A stretch of DNA of 64,000 nucleotides from Desulfobaculum xiamenense (GTDB lineage Bacteria > Desulfobacterota > Desulfovibrionia > Desulfovibrionales > Desulfovibrionaceae): positions 725,019-789,018 of the forward strand of contig NZ_JAATJA010000001.1 in NCBI RefSeq assembly GCF_011927665.1, given 5' to 3'. Position numbers and translations under genes: made by a program. Positions within the stretch are counted from its first letter, which is position 1. Each line of letters begins with the position of its first letter. The notes under the pieces are model-generated. The model saw nothing but the letters and a program-made list of their open reading frames with translations. It ran no database searches and was not told the DNA's origin. Positions 15,603 through 24,330 of the stretch are shown here, one piece after another.

Positions 15603-17555
15603 ATGAGTCAGAACACTTCCCCGCAGACACAACGCCCCATCCGCATCCTCTCGCCCGAACTGCAAAACCAGATCGCGGCGGGCGAAGTCGTCGAACGCCC
15701 GGCCAGCGTCCTCAAGGAACTTGCCGAAAATAGCCTCGACGCCGGAGCCGAAAGCATCTCCATCGCCATCGAACAGGGCGGACAGGGACTCATAGACATT
15801 CAGGACGACGGCTGGGGCATGGCCCCGGACGAAATGGAGCTGGCCCTCACGCGCCACGCCACCAGCAAGGTCACCGATTTTCATGAGCTGAACACCATCC
15901 GCAGCTTCGGCTTCCGGGGCGAGGCGCTGCCGTCCATCGCCTCGGTCTCGCGCATGCGCATCTCGTCCATCGCGCGCGGAGCGGACACAGGCGCGTTCAT
16001 CGACGTGGACGCCGGGCGCGTCACGGACCGTGGACCTGCGGCACTGCGCGCCGGTACGCGCATCGAAATCCGCGACCTGTTCGCCAACGTCCCGGCCCGG
16101 CTGAAATTTCTCAAGGCCCCCACCACGGAGACCCGGCGTTGTCAGGAGGCATTCTTTCGCCTTGCCCTCACCCGGCTCGACGTGCGCATGACCCTGACCG
16201 TGGGCGGCCGCAAGGTCTACGCCTTCACGCCAGGGCAAGATATCTCCAAACGGCTGTGCGCGGCGTGGCCCCCGGCCGTGACCGATGGGCTCATTCCCTT
16301 CGATCACGAGCAGGACGGCTACCGCGCCCACGGCGTGACAGGAAGCCCCCGCGCCGCGCAGGCCCGCGCCGACAGACTGCTCTTCTACGTCAACAACCGC
16401 CCCGTCACGGACAAGGTGCTCATGCGCGCCGTGCGCGAGGCCTACTCCGGCAGAATCCTCACCCGCGAATATCCGCAGGCCGTGGTCTTCCTCGAAATGC
16501 CGCCCGAGCACGTGGACGCGAACGTCCACCCGGCCAAGACGGAAGTCCGCTTTCGCGACGAGCACGCCGTCTTTTCCGTCATCCGCCGGGCCATCCTGTC
16601 CGCGCTGGATCATGCGGATGCCGCCAGCGCCGCCATGCCCGCCGGGCACGGAACATTTTCGCCGGAATCCGTCGGCTCGTCGGCCATGGACGCCATGGAT
16701 GAGTTGCCCTCGTCCTTCGGCACCCCGCGCCCGGCAGCGTCCTTCGGCTCCGGCGCGCCCGCAGCCTCACGGCCTTCCGGAACCGGCAGCACCGCTGCAT
16801 CGGGATTCGACGCCCGCCCCGGCTTCGCGACCTACCACGAGTATCGCCGCGTCACGGAACGCGAGAACCTGCTGGACATCAAGCCGGACCCGACACGTAG
16901 CGCGGCGACCACGTTTTGCGAACCCGAAGCGGGACATGCAGTCGAGATGGGCACGCCGGCACCGACGCCCTTCGCCGCCGCGACGGCCGTCCCGGCACGG
17001 ACGGCGGATGGTGGCGAATATCTCGGCCAGCTCGCGAACACTTACCTCATCATCCGCCACGCGGACGGCACTCTCGCGCTGGTGGACCAGCACGCCGCAC
17101 ACGAGCGGGTGCTCTTCCACACCTTCGAGAAGGCAGGGGAACGCGGCGATTCGCAGCCCCTCGCGCTGCCCATCGAACTCTCGCTGCACCCGGCGGAAGT
17201 CCCACTGCTGGAAGAGATATGGGGCGACCTTTTGCGGCTGGGCTTCTCCATGGAGCGCCCCTCGGAGACCGTGCTCGCCGTCACGGCCATTCCGGCGCTT
17301 CTGACCGCCGCCAAGGCGCGCGACTACCTGCGCTCCGCCTTGAGCGAGCAATCGCGAGGCATCCGCAGCCTGTGGGCCATGCTCTCGTGCAAGGCCGCCG
17401 TGAAGGCCAACCAGCCGCTGGCGCGGGACGAGGCACTGGCCCTTCTGTCCGCATGGTGCGACACTCCGGATAGGGACTACTGCCCGCACGGACGCCCCAT
17501 CCGCGTTTCGTGGAGCATCGGAGAGCTGGAGCGTCTGTTCAAGCGCAAGGCATAG
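15603..17555 (+). CDS. mutL: DNA mismatch repair protein MutL
   Basis: MutL links mismatch recognition to strand removal. The 650-residue protein has the GHKL ATPase (IAAGEVVERPASVLKELAEN, DDGWGM, FRGEALPSI), a variable linker (about 345-465) and a C-terminal dimerisation/endonuclease domain. The endonuclease-type motifs SCKAAVK, CPHGRP and final FKR are present. The metal-binding motif reads DQHAAHERVLFH, so the last Glu of the usual DQHA-x2-E-x4-E is His; Asp and the first Glu are kept. I chose the ATG at 15603 because conserved sequence starts there. The frame is open further up into the terminator region. Confidence 0.95.
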   Translation: MSQNTSPQTQRPIRILSPELQNQIAAGEVVERPASVLKELAENSLDAGAESISIAIEQGGQGLIDIQDDGWGMAPDEMELALTRHATSKVTDFHELNTIRSFGFRGEALPSIASVSRMRISSIARGADTGAFIDVDAGRVTDRGPAALRAGTRIEIRDLFANVPARLKFLKAPTTETRRCQEAFFRLALTRLDVRMTLTVGGRKVYAFTPGQDISKRLCAAWPPAVTDGLIPFDHEQDGYRAHGVTGSPRAAQARADRLLFYVNNRPVTDKVLMRAVREAYSGRILTREYPQAVVFLEMPPEHVDANVHPAKTEVRFRDEHAVFSVIRRAILSALDHADAASAAMPAGHGTFSPESVGSSAMDAMDELPSSFGTPRPAASFGSGAPAASRPSGTGSTAASGFDARPGFATYHEYRRVTERENLLDIKPDPTRSAATTFCEPEAGHAVEMGTPAPTPFAAATAVPARTADGGEYLGQLANTYLIIRHADGTLALVDQHAAHERVLFHTFEKAGERGDSQPLALPIELSLHPAEVPLLEEIWGDLLRLGFSMERPSETVLAVTAIPALLTAAKARDYLRSALSEQSRGIRSLWAMLSCKAAVKANQPLARDEALALLSAWCDTPDRDYCPHGRPIRVSWSIGELERLFKRKA

Positions 17556-17604
17556 ACGCCAAAGGAGAATTGGCGGAGGCCCAACAGTCCGGTTTCGCTT
17601 GCTA

Positions 17605-17624
17605 TATCCCCCGGATAGGGGATA
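17605..17624. repeat. Inverted repeat between mutL and the following gene
   Basis: TATCCCC and GGGGATA flank six bases about 60-80 nt upstream of the gene at 17683. It could be an operator or an RNA hairpin. No U-tract follows, so it is not a clear terminator. Confidence 0.4.
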
Positions 17625-17682
17625 GTGGTTTCATACGGGGTGCGCTCACGCGCCATCATGAAGAGCCGAAAAAGGAGCCGTC

Positions 17683-18348
17683 ATGGAACTGAGGATCGAT
17701 ATCTCCGGCTACAAGAACGAAGTTGTGATCACCGCCCTGCCGAGGCGCTTCGTCCACAAGATCTACATGCACTGCCTCGGCAAGAACAATACGCCCTACT
17801 TCGCGAACAACTGCTTCAAGGGCGTCCTGTACTTCGACGAGGAGCTCGCCGGCAAATTCGCCCGTTCGCTCGACTACGAATGGAACGGATGGTGGGAGGC
17901 CAACCGCTTCTACCACCGCGCGGCCTACAGCTTCGAGGAAAGTCTCAAGGTCACCGCCTGCATCGACGGCGTACCGGAAATGGAGCTCTACACCTCCAAG
18001 CTCCACACCGTGGATAATCCGGTGCGCATGCAGTCCCTGCTGCCCGAAGTCCACAAAGACGAGGTGCTTGTGCTCATGGGCTCCGTGGACAAGGGCACCA
18101 TGTCCTACCGTCTCGACGGCATGAAGGACGAATTTTCCCCGGCACGGCTGGATGTTCGCATCGACACCTTCGCAGACTTCGGATTCGAGGAACCGCTCAT
18201 CACCGGCATGACCTACGGTAGCCGCGAGCTCGAAGCCATTGACGGCCCCAGCAAGGGACGTAGAATGATCGAACCGCTGCTCTTCTCGCAGACCGGCAAG
18301 GAACTCGACATGGGCGACTTCCCGCCCGTTGAACTGCCCGAACTGTAG
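17683..18348 (+). CDS. Protein of unknown function, 221 residues
   Basis: I do not recognise this family. The product is soluble, with no signal peptide or membrane segment, is mixed alpha/beta by composition and rich in Asp/Glu and aromatic residues (DYEWNGWWEANRFYHRA near residue 65-80). Cys31, Cys45 and Cys93 are scattered. An AAAGGAGCCGTC ribosome-binding site precedes the ATG. A PilZ-domain gene follows after 36 nt on the same strand and is probably in the same transcript, which hints at a c-di-GMP-linked or motility-related job. That link is only by position. Confidence 0.7.
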   Translation: MELRIDISGYKNEVVITALPRRFVHKIYMHCLGKNNTPYFANNCFKGVLYFDEELAGKFARSLDYEWNGWWEANRFYHRAAYSFEESLKVTACIDGVPEMELYTSKLHTVDNPVRMQSLLPEVHKDEVLVLMGSVDKGTMSYRLDGMKDEFSPARLDVRIDTFADFGFEEPLITGMTYGSRELEAIDGPSKGRRMIEPLLFSQTGKELDMGDFPPVELPEL

Positions 18349-18384
18349 AAGGGGACGATCAGCCGTCTCTCGGAGGAGGACATC

Positions 18385-18753
18385 ATGACCGGCACAGGAG
18401 ACAACCGCAGACAGGCCCACCGCTTCCTGCTCAAGATAGGCGGCGAGGAAAACACCTGCACGGCGAACCTCGCCGAGGCCGTCGTGGAGTGCGACCTGCT
18501 CGACCTGAGCACCGGCGGCCTACGCGGCAGCATCATTGTGGCGGACGGCGCAACGCCTGTCGTCGAAAAAGGACTCCGCGTGCAACTGCTCTCCCCCTCC
18601 TCCGAAACCTTCGAATTTCTCGCTGGCCGTTCGGGAGTCGTCGCTTGGACAACCCCGGACGGCCGCGAATTCGGCATCACTCTGGACGAGACGATTCCCG
18701 GCGAACTCGTGGAGTCCGCCATGTTCCACTTCACGTCCATTCTTTCGCCCTGA
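18385..18753 (+). CDS. PilZ-domain protein (likely c-di-GMP binding)
   Basis: The 122-residue protein is a single PilZ-like domain. RRQAHR near residues 8-13 gives the R-x3-R arm and DLSTGGL (about residues 41-47) the D/N-x-S-x2-G motif, which together bind c-di-GMP in this family. No output domain is attached, so it probably acts by protein contact. A GGAGGA site lies upstream of the ATG. It is the second gene after the unknown 221-residue protein and ends at a convergent terminator. Confidence 0.75.
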   Translation: MTGTGDNRRQAHRFLLKIGGEENTCTANLAEAVVECDLLDLSTGGLRGSIIVADGATPVVEKGLRVQLLSPSSETFEFLAGRSGVVAWTTPDGREFGITLDETIPGELVESAMFHFTSILSP

Positions 18754-18781
18754 CCGGGCCGCTTCCCGCGCTTCCCACTCA

Positions 18782-18816
18782 CGCTGCGTCAGGGCATCCC
18801 CCGACGCAGCGATTTC
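18782..18816. terminator. Terminator between convergent PilZ and EamA genes
   Basis: A 9-bp perfect stem CGCTGCGTC/GACGCAGCG with a 12-nt loop is followed by ATTTCATT on the plus strand. It lies in the gap between two convergent genes. Confidence 0.65.
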
Positions 18817-18849
18817 ATTCGTGCAGATCGCGACAGGTTGCGACTCACG

Positions 18850-19755
18850 CTAGGGCCGCGAGCCCTGCCGCGTGGCCAGCCATATGCCACCCAGAATCAG
18901 CACGCCGCTCAAGAAGTGCGCCCAGCACACAGGTTCCCCGAGAAACACCACGGCCTCGATTCCGCTGAACAGCGGCAGCGAGTAGTAGACAGCTCCGGCC
19001 ATGGACGGCCCTATGTGCTCCACCGCCCTGTTCCAGCACCAGAACGAAAACAGCGAAGCTCCCGCGCCGATGTAGAGCACGGCACCGACAAGCTGCCCCG
19101 TGACGTGCAACTCCACACCGCCCGCGCTCCATTCCCACGCCGCCCACGGCACCAGCATCAGCGCGCCAAGGCCAAAGGTGGTGGTCAGGAATGCACCCTG
19201 CGGCACATCGCGCGGCATGCGGCGCACGAGAATGCTGTACGCGCCGAAAAGCATGGCGGCGGCCAGCATGCCCAAATCCCCCACGGAAAGCTCCAGCGTC
19301 AGCAGACGATGCACCTGTCCCCGCGTGATCAGCACGATCACGCCGAGGACGGCAACGACCACGCCGCCAAGCCGGGTGGGCGACACCGCCTCGCCAAGGA
19401 ATATCCGGGCGAAAAGCAGGATGAACATGGGCGAGGTGGTGGCGATGAGGGACAGATTCAACGCGCTGGTATGGTGCGCGGCCATGTAGATGAGCGTGTT
19501 GAAGATGGTGACGCCCAGAAGCGCGGTGAGGGCCAGATAGCGCCAGTGCGATCGCACGGCGGTCAGCGAGCGGATGAAGGACATGCCGCCGAAGGGAAGC
19601 AGCACCACCAGTGCAGTGGTCCAGCGCAGGAGCGCGAGCGTCACGGGCGGGACGCTATCCACCAGCCCACGGGCGACGATAAAGTTTCCGGACCACACGA
19701 CGGTCGCCGCGAGAGCGAACACAATGCCAACCAGCCGATTACGGGAGCACGACAT
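18850..19755 (-). CDS. EamA/DMT-family transporter
   Basis: This 301-residue inner-membrane protein has ten predicted hydrophobic segments arranged as two EamA repeats. It opens VGIVFALAATVVWSGNFIVARGLV and ends with the family feature SLPLFSGIEAVVFLGEPV. DMT transporters export or import small metabolites such as amino acids; the substrate cannot be read from sequence. The ATG at 19755 has GAGGT at good distance; the reading frame is open further upstream without support. It follows hldD on the same strand, but a terminator-like hairpin separates the two. Confidence 0.85.
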   Translation of the reverse strand: MSCSRNRLVGIVFALAATVVWSGNFIVARGLVDSVPPVTLALLRWTTALVVLLPFGGMSFIRSLTAVRSHWRYLALTALLGVTIFNTLIYMAAHHTSALNLSLIATTSPMFILLFARIFLGEAVSPTRLGGVVVAVLGVIVLITRGQVHRLLTLELSVGDLGMLAAAMLFGAYSILVRRMPRDVPQGAFLTTTFGLGALMLVPWAAWEWSAGGVELHVTGQLVGAVLYIGAGASLFSFWCWNRAVEHIGPSMAGAVYYSLPLFSGIEAVVFLGEPVCWAHFLSGVLILGGIWLATRQGSRP

Positions 19756-19853
19756 GCCTGACCTCGGTTTTCCACCGGAATGAAAAGATTGCGGGCGCTG
19801 GCCCGAAGATGACGCTTTACCCTCACGCCAACGCGCAGGCGAAACGCCAAAGA

Positions 19854-19888
19854 CCGGGCGCAACGAAGATTCCCCACGTCGCGCCCGG
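19854..19888 (-). terminator. Probable terminator after hldD
   Basis: An 8-bp stem CCGGGCGC/GCGCCCGG with a long loop lies just after the hldD stop and runs into TCTTT on the minus strand. The weak U-tract lowers certainty. Confidence 0.5.
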
Positions 19889-19898
19889 CGGGATGTGT

Positions 19899-20870
19899 CT
19901 AGAGATACGAATCGGGAGCGGAGAGGTGGTTGCCCACGTAGTCCGCCACCGCGTCCTCAAGGGAACGGAAGGCGACCGGGCAGCCCGCTTCGCGCAGTCT
20001 GTCCATCTTCGCCTCGGTGAAGTACTGGTACTTGCCCTCAAGCGCTGCGGGCATGTCGATGTAGCGGATGTCCTCGGGTACGCCCATGGCGGAGAACACG
20101 GAGCGGGCAAGGTCATTCCACGTCCGCGCGGTGCCGGTGCCGAGGTTGAATATGCCGTTGACCTGCGGATTTTGGAGCAGCCACCACATCACGTCCACGC
20201 AGTCCTTCACGTAGACGAAATCGCGCATCTGGCCGCCGTCGGCATAGTCGGGACGTCCGGAACGGAACAGGGACATGAAGCCGTTGTCGCGAATCTGGCG
20301 GTGCGCCTTGCAGATCACGGACATCATGTCGCCCTTGTGGTATTCGTTAGGGCCGAACACGTTGAAGAACTTGAGGCTCGCCAGCGAATCAACGGCCCCG
20401 GTGCGCAGCGACCACAGGTCGAAGAGCTGCTTGGAGTAGCCGTACATATTGAGCGGACGCAGGGCCTCGATGCCGTCAGGATCGTCGTCGAAGCCGAGGC
20501 TTCCGTCGCCGTAAGTAGCGGCGGAGGAGGCGTTGATGAACCGAACATCATGCTCAAGGCAGAAGTGCGCCAGCGTCATGGTGTACCGGTAGTTGTTCTC
20601 CATGAGATAGTCGGCGTTGCGCTCGGTGGTCGAGGAGCACGCGCCCATGTGGATGATGGAATCCACATCGAAGGGCATATCCTCGTGCATGACCATTTCG
20701 AGGAACATGTCCTTGTGCACGTAGTCGACGTACGTCCTGTTGACGAGGTTCTTCCACTTGTCGCTCGTGCCGAGATCGTCGACCACGATAATGTCGGTGA
20801 CGCCCATCGAATTCAGCTTCCACACGAATGCGCTGCCGATGAACCCGGCGCCTCCGGTAACGATATGCAT
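19899..20870 (-). CDS. hldD: ADP-L-glycero-D-manno-heptose 6-epimerase
   Basis: HldD epimerises ADP-D,D-heptose to the L,D form used in the LPS inner core. The 323-residue extended SDR enzyme starts [20 protein letters not shown] with the NAD(P)-binding GxxGxxG. It also has [11 protein letters not shown] and the catalytic [23 protein letters not shown] is characteristic of HldD over other sugar epimerases. It stands apart from the other LPS genes of the window (lptD, waaA, kdsB), and is divergent from hisH. Confidence 0.95.
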   Translation of the reverse strand: MHIVTGGAGFIGSAFVWKLNSMGVTDIIVVDDLGTSDKWKNLVNRTYVDYVHKDMFLEMVMHEDMPFDVDSIIHMGACSSTTERNADYLMENNYRYTMTLAHFCLEHDVRFINASSAATYGDGSLGFDDDPDGIEALRPLNMYGYSKQLFDLWSLRTGAVDSLASLKFFNVFGPNEYHKGDMMSVICKAHRQIRDNGFMSLFRSGRPDYADGGQMRDFVYVKDCVDVMWWLLQNPQVNGIFNLGTGTARTWNDLARSVFSAMGVPEDIRYIDMPAALEGKYQYFTEAKMDRLREAGCPVAFRSLEDAVADYVGNHLSAPDSYL

Positions 20871-21051
20871 CTATGGAATCTCCATTGTTCGGAAGAAAGT
20901 TTGCGCGGAAACACAACCCATACTATCACCCGGGCACGGGACGCAAGCCCGCAGGGACGCGCCATTTCGGGAAATCCGGCTACCGCTGACAACGGAACGC
21001 TTGTGTTGCGCGCGCATATCTACTAATGCGCATTGTTTCACGGAGGAAAAA

Positions 21052-21696
21052 ATGCTCGCAATTCTCGACTACAAAGCTGGCAACCAGACGTCCGTGCGCC
21101 GGGCGCTCGATCATCTCGGCATCGAGTGCGCCATCACCGCGGACCCGCAGATTCTCGCCGCCGCGGACGGCGTCATCTTCCCCGGCGTGGGCGCTGCCGG
21201 ACAGGCCATGAACGAGCTGACCACCACCGGACTCGACGCCGAACTGCGCCGTCTGGTGGCATCCGGCAAGCCACTGCTCGGCATCTGCGTGGGCTGCCAG
21301 ATCATGCTCGACTACTCGCAGGAAAACGACACGAAGACCCTCGGCATCATCCCCGGCGAATGCCGCCTCTTCGCCCCCGGCATGCACGAGGAGGACGGCA
21401 CCCCCGTCCACGTTCCACACATGGGCTGGAACAGCGTCACCCCGCGCGACCCGCAGGAGCGCCTGTTCCGAGGCATCGAGCCCGGCTCCGAATTCTACTA
21501 CGTGCACAGCTACTACCCCGCACCGGCCCCGGAATACGTGCTGGCCACCACCACCTACGGCATCGAGTTCTGCGCCATGCACGGACGCGAAGGCCTGTGG
21601 GCCACGCAATTCCACCCCGAAAAAAGCGGCCGACCGGGCCTGAGGCTCCTCGCCAACTTCCACGACTACTGCCTTGAGGTGAAGAATGCTCAGTAA
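21052..21696 (+). CDS. hisH: Imidazole glycerol phosphate synthase, glutaminase subunit
   Basis: HisH hydrolyses glutamine and channels ammonia to HisF in histidine synthesis. The 214-residue class-I amidotransferase has GICVGCQ with the nucleophilic Cys in the nucleophile elbow. TQFHPEKSG near the C terminus supplies the catalytic His and Glu. CGGAGG lies right before the ATG at 21052. Its end overlaps hisF by 11 nt, as expected for a heterodimer. The other his genes are not in the window, so the pathway is split in this genome. Confidence 0.94.
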   Translation: MLAILDYKAGNQTSVRRALDHLGIECAITADPQILAAADGVIFPGVGAAGQAMNELTTTGLDAELRRLVASGKPLLGICVGCQIMLDYSQENDTKTLGIIPGECRLFAPGMHEEDGTPVHVPHMGWNSVTPRDPQERLFRGIEPGSEFYYVHSYYPAPAPEYVLATTTYGIEFCAMHGREGLWATQFHPEKSGRPGLRLLANFHDYCLEVKNAQ

Positions 21697-22465
21697 GCGC
21701 GTGATTCCCTGCCTCGACGTGCGCGACGGCAGACTGACCAAGGGCATCCGCTTCCGCGACAACGTGGACATCGGCGACCCCGTGGAAACGGCCCGCGTCT
21801 ACTACGAGGAAGGCGCGGACGAACTCGTCTTCTACGACATCACGGCCTCGCACGAGGGCCGAGGCATCATGCTCAAGGTCGTGGAGGAAGTCGCCAAGCA
21901 GATTTTCATTCCCTTCTCCGTGGGCGGCGGCATCTCCACCGTGGCCGACATGCGCGCCGTGCTGCTGGCTGGCGCGGAAAAGGTCTCCGTCAATTCCGCC
22001 GCCGTGAAGACCCCGGACATCATCTCCGAAGGCGCGGCGGCCTTCGGCTCGCAGTGCATCGTCGTGGGCATGGACGTGCTGCGCGTGCCCGTCACCGAGT
22101 CCATCCCCTCGGGCTACGAGATCGTCATCCACGGCGGTCGCAAGCACATGGGCATCGACGCCATCGCGTGGGCCAAGCACGTCGAATCCCTTGGCGCTGG
22201 CGAGCTGTGCGTCAACTCCATCGACGCCGACGGCACCCGCGACGGCTACGAGCTGAACCTCACCCGCACCATCGCCGAGGCGGTGAACATCCCGGTCATC
22301 GCCTCCGGTGGCGCAGGCACGCCCGAACATATGGCCGACGCCATCACCGAGGGCAAGGCCTCCGCCGCGCTCATCGCCTCCATCGTGCACTACGGCGAAT
22401 ACTCCATCCGCCAGTGCAAGGAGATCATGAAAAGCCGTGGCGTGAAGGTACGCGACGTCTGGTAG
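21686..22465 (+). CDS. hisF: Imidazole glycerol phosphate synthase, cyclase subunit
   Basis: HisF is the (beta-alpha)8 cyclase that turns PRFAR plus ammonia into imidazole glycerol phosphate and AICAR. The 259-residue protein has CLDVRDGR with the catalytic Asp11 and [12 protein letters not shown] with the second catalytic Asp (about residue 180). The phosphate-binding turns GGGIST and [10 protein letters not shown] are also present. Translation is coupled to hisH. A strong terminator ends the two-gene operon. Confidence 0.96.
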   Translation: MLSKRVIPCLDVRDGRLTKGIRFRDNVDIGDPVETARVYYEEGADELVFYDITASHEGRGIMLKVVEEVAKQIFIPFSVGGGISTVADMRAVLLAGAEKVSVNSAAVKTPDIISEGAAAFGSQCIVVGMDVLRVPVTESIPSGYEIVIHGGRKHMGIDAIAWAKHVESLGAGELCVNSIDADGTRDGYELNLTRTIAEAVNIPVIASGGAGTPEHMADAITEGKASAALIASIVHYGEYSIRQCKEIMKSRGVKVRDVW

Positions 22466-22495
22466 CTCACCCCCGCACCACAGCCTCAATCACAC

Positions 22496-22528
22496 GCCCC
22501 CGGCAGCACGCGCTTCCGGGGGCTTTTT
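22496..22528 (+). terminator. Intrinsic terminator after hisF
   Basis: The 8-bp stem GCCCCCGG/CCGGGGGC with a 12-nt loop is followed by five T residues. Confidence 0.9.
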
Positions 22529-22564
22529 CGTCCGGACGCACAATGCGCCACAGCCTCTATAAAT

Positions 22565-22581
22565 GGGCGTAATATTCGCCC
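22565..22581. promoter_or_regulatory. Palindromic upstream activator site candidate
   Basis: GGGCGTAATATTCGCCC has 5-bp arms around an AT core. Its centre is about 85 bp upstream of the predicted start of transcription from the -24/-12 element, the usual place for a sigma-54 enhancer-binding activator. Confidence 0.45.
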
Positions 22582-22631
22582 GGCGCGACATCGACAAATT
22601 TTCAACACATTGGAATTACACGCTTCTCATT

Positions 22632-22648
22632 TCGGCACACTGCTTGCT
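22632..22648 (+). promoter_or_regulatory. Candidate sigma-54 (-24/-12) promoter
   Basis: TCGGCACACTGCTTGCT keeps the invariant GG (22634-22635) and GC (22646-22647) with exactly 10 bp between them. The -24 core GGCAC and the -12 core TTGCT fit the RpoN consensus. Predicted transcription would start near 22659, giving a 26-nt leader with an AAAGGAGG site. Orange-protein operons of Desulfovibrio are known to use sigma-54, which fits the gene family downstream. Confidence 0.6.
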
Positions 22649-22684
22649 CCTCTCCAAGTAAACACTTCGAAAAGGAGGATACCC

Positions 22685-23176
22685 ATGAAGTATGCTATCA
22701 GCAGCACGGGCACGACCCTCGACAGCGCGCTTGATCCGCGTTTCGGACGTTGCGCGCACTTCATCGTGTTCGACGCGGAAAGCGGCGAGCACACCGTCAT
22801 CGATAACACGGCGAACGCCACGCAGCCGCAGGGCGCGGGCATCCAGGCCGCGCAGGCCGTGGTCGGCGCAGGAGCGCAGGCCGTCGTCACCGGGCGCGTC
22901 GGCCCCAATGCGGAACAGGCGCTCACGCAGGCCGGAGTGCGCATCATCACCACCACGGCGGCCACCGTACGCGAGGCGCTCAACGAAGCGCAGAACGCCC
23001 CTGCGGAAGCGCAGCCCGCCACCTCGGCGGCACAGCAGCCCGTCGGCCCCGGCATGGGACGCGGTCTCGGCCTCGGCATGGGACGCGGACGCGGTTGTGG
23101 AATGGGTGGCGGACGCGGCATGGGCGGCGGGCGCGGTATGGGACGCGGCATGGGCGGCGGACGCGGTCGCTCCTAA
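22685..23176 (+). CDS. NifX/NifB-type dinitrogenase iron-molybdenum cofactor domain protein with Gly/Arg/Met-rich tail
   Basis: The first ~110 residues form the NifX/NafY/orange-protein fold (MKYAISSTGTTLDSALDPRF, GRCAHFIVFD, VVTGRVGPNAEQAL), which binds Fe-Mo or Mo-Cu type clusters. After an Ala/Pro linker, the last ~45 residues are repeats of GMGRG and GMGGGRG with one Cys, resembling the low-complexity DUF5320-like tails of neighbours of such genes, here fused. The ATG at 22685 follows AAAGGAGG. No nif structural genes are in the window, so a role outside nitrogenase is likely. It is monocistronic behind a -24/-12 promoter. Confidence 0.85.
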   Translation: MKYAISSTGTTLDSALDPRFGRCAHFIVFDAESGEHTVIDNTANATQPQGAGIQAAQAVVGAGAQAVVTGRVGPNAEQALTQAGVRIITTTAATVREALNEAQNAPAEAQPATSAAQQPVGPGMGRGLGLGMGRGRGCGMGGGRGMGGGRGMGRGMGGGRGRS

Positions 23177-23218
23177 TCGCGCGGCTCAATCCCGACATTA
23201 CCGGCCCATGAAAGGAAA

Positions 23219-23248
23219 AGGGCGACCCGTCACAGACAAGGTCGCCCT
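23219..23248 (-). terminator. Intrinsic terminator after rubrerythrin
   Basis: The 9-bp stem AGGGCGACC/GGTCGCCCT with a 12-nt loop is followed on the minus strand by TTTTCCTTT. It also lies behind the convergent NifX-like gene. Confidence 0.75.
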
Positions 23249-23299
23249 CGATTCTCCCAAGTCACCCCAGCATAGCTCGGGGCAATGGCTCTTTTGCGG

Positions 23300-23794
23300 C
23301 TACTCCACGAGGAAATAGGCTTCCGGCTTGGCACCGCACACGGGGCACGCCGCCTCGGGCCTGCCCTCGTGCACGTGTCCGCACACGCTACACACGTAGT
23401 AGCTCGTCTCGGGCAGTCCCGCCGGATTTTCAAGCGCCTTGCGGTACATGTTCGCATGCACCTCCTCAACGGCGTTGGCGAAGCCGAAATAGCGTTCGGC
23501 CGCGCGCTCGCCCTCGGCCTTGGCGTCCTCGATCATGGCCGGATACATTTCCTTGAACTCGTGGGTTTCGCCTGCAATGGCCGACTTCAGGTTCTCCTCG
23601 GTGGACCCCACGCCCTTCAGAAGGCGCAAATGCGCGTGGGCATGAACAGTCTCCGCTGCCGCAGCGGCCCGAAACAGCCTCGCGACCTGCGCGAGGCCCT
23701 CCTTGTCCGCCTTCTCGGCGAAGGCCAGATACCGCCTATTCGCCTGCGACTCACCGGCGAATGCCGCTTCGAGATTCTCTTTAGTCCTGCTCAT
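23300..23794 (-). CDS. rbr: Rubrerythrin
   Basis: Rubrerythrin reduces hydrogen peroxide in anaerobes. The 164-residue protein has the di-iron four-helix domain with FAGESQANRRY, ETVHAHAHL, GETHEFKEMY and EEVHANMYR supplying Glu and His ligands. A C-terminal rubredoxin-like site CSVCG...CPVCG holds one iron. It is shorter than classical Rbr (about 190), in the size class of compact rubrerythrins. An AAAGGAGTGAACG site precedes the ATG. It is monocistronic, and divergent from the 95-residue orphan gene. Confidence 0.94.
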   Translation of the reverse strand: MSRTKENLEAAFAGESQANRRYLAFAEKADKEGLAQVARLFRAAAAAETVHAHAHLRLLKGVGSTEENLKSAIAGETHEFKEMYPAMIEDAKAEGERAAERYFGFANAVEEVHANMYRKALENPAGLPETSYYVCSVCGHVHEGRPEAACPVCGAKPEAYFLVE

Positions 23795-23835
23795 CGTTCA
23801 CTCCTTTGCATTTTCCATAATTGCGCACGCCCGCG

Positions 23836-23865
23836 TTGCCGGACTCCGACAACATGAGGTAGAAT
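23836..23865 (+). promoter_or_regulatory. Candidate sigma-70 promoter of the 95-residue gene
   Basis: TTGCCG (23836-23841), 18 bp, then TAGAAT (23860-23865) sit 38 nt upstream of the start codon. The -10 matches consensus at five of six positions. Confidence 0.5.
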
Positions 23866-23903
23866 CGAAATGCCACAGCCACCAACAAGCCGAGGAGGAT
23901 CGC

Positions 23904-24191
23904 ATGGACTGGTACCGCATCACCCTCAGCCTACAGGACATCGCACAGGGCGGAACGTCCCGTTTGCAGGACCGCTTCATCCGCGCATGGACGCAGCACG
24001 ACGCCCCGCGCGAGATGAGAATGTACGCGCTGCGCGAAAAGAGCCGCCCGGCCACGGTCTTCTACTTCTCGCCGGGATGCGGCGAGGTGATCCTCAAGCA
24101 CTTCCTGGACTATAATCCGTCCGCGTGCCCATCTCCAGAGGATGAGGATCTCATGCTCCTCGTAGGACATGGCGAGGAAAGAAAAGGTTAG
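23904..24191 (+). CDS. Protein of unknown function, 95 residues
   Basis: I do not recognise this gene. The soluble product contains one Cys in SPGCGE (about residue 58-63) and another in SACPSPEDED, with a compact alpha/beta composition. A consensus GAGGAGGAT ribosome-binding site and a likely promoter directly upstream argue that it is real. It is monocistronic and divergent from rubrerythrin. About 200 bp of sequence follow with no gene, only a terminator of the convergent moaC operon. Confidence 0.65.
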   Translation: MDWYRITLSLQDIAQGGTSRLQDRFIRAWTQHDAPREMRMYALREKSRPATVFYFSPGCGEVILKHFLDYNPSACPSPEDEDLMLLVGHGEERKG

Positions 24192-24330
24192 GCGCTCCGA
24201 AAACGCCCCAAGCCACGGATGCGCATCGCGTGCGCCCCGGCACCCAACCGGGCCGTGTATCCATTCCGGTCAACGTGCCGCGTCCATCCATCGGGACGTA
24301 CGCGTCCCACCATAGCCAACCCCACGACAA

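Noticed and set aside
13962-16649. Long minus-strand open frame opposite lptD and mutL
   Set aside because: It spans a strong terminator and two complete plus-strand genes, with no recognisable domain.
21052-22465. hisH-hisF as the LPS-type WbpH/HisF-like pair seen in some O-antigen loci
   Set aside because: Both carry the full catalytic sets of histidine biosynthesis enzymes and are not next to O-antigen genes.
22980-23176. GMGRG/GMGGGRG repeats as a CRISPR or DNA repeat array
   Set aside because: The repeats are short, irregular and in frame; they are a low-complexity protein tail.
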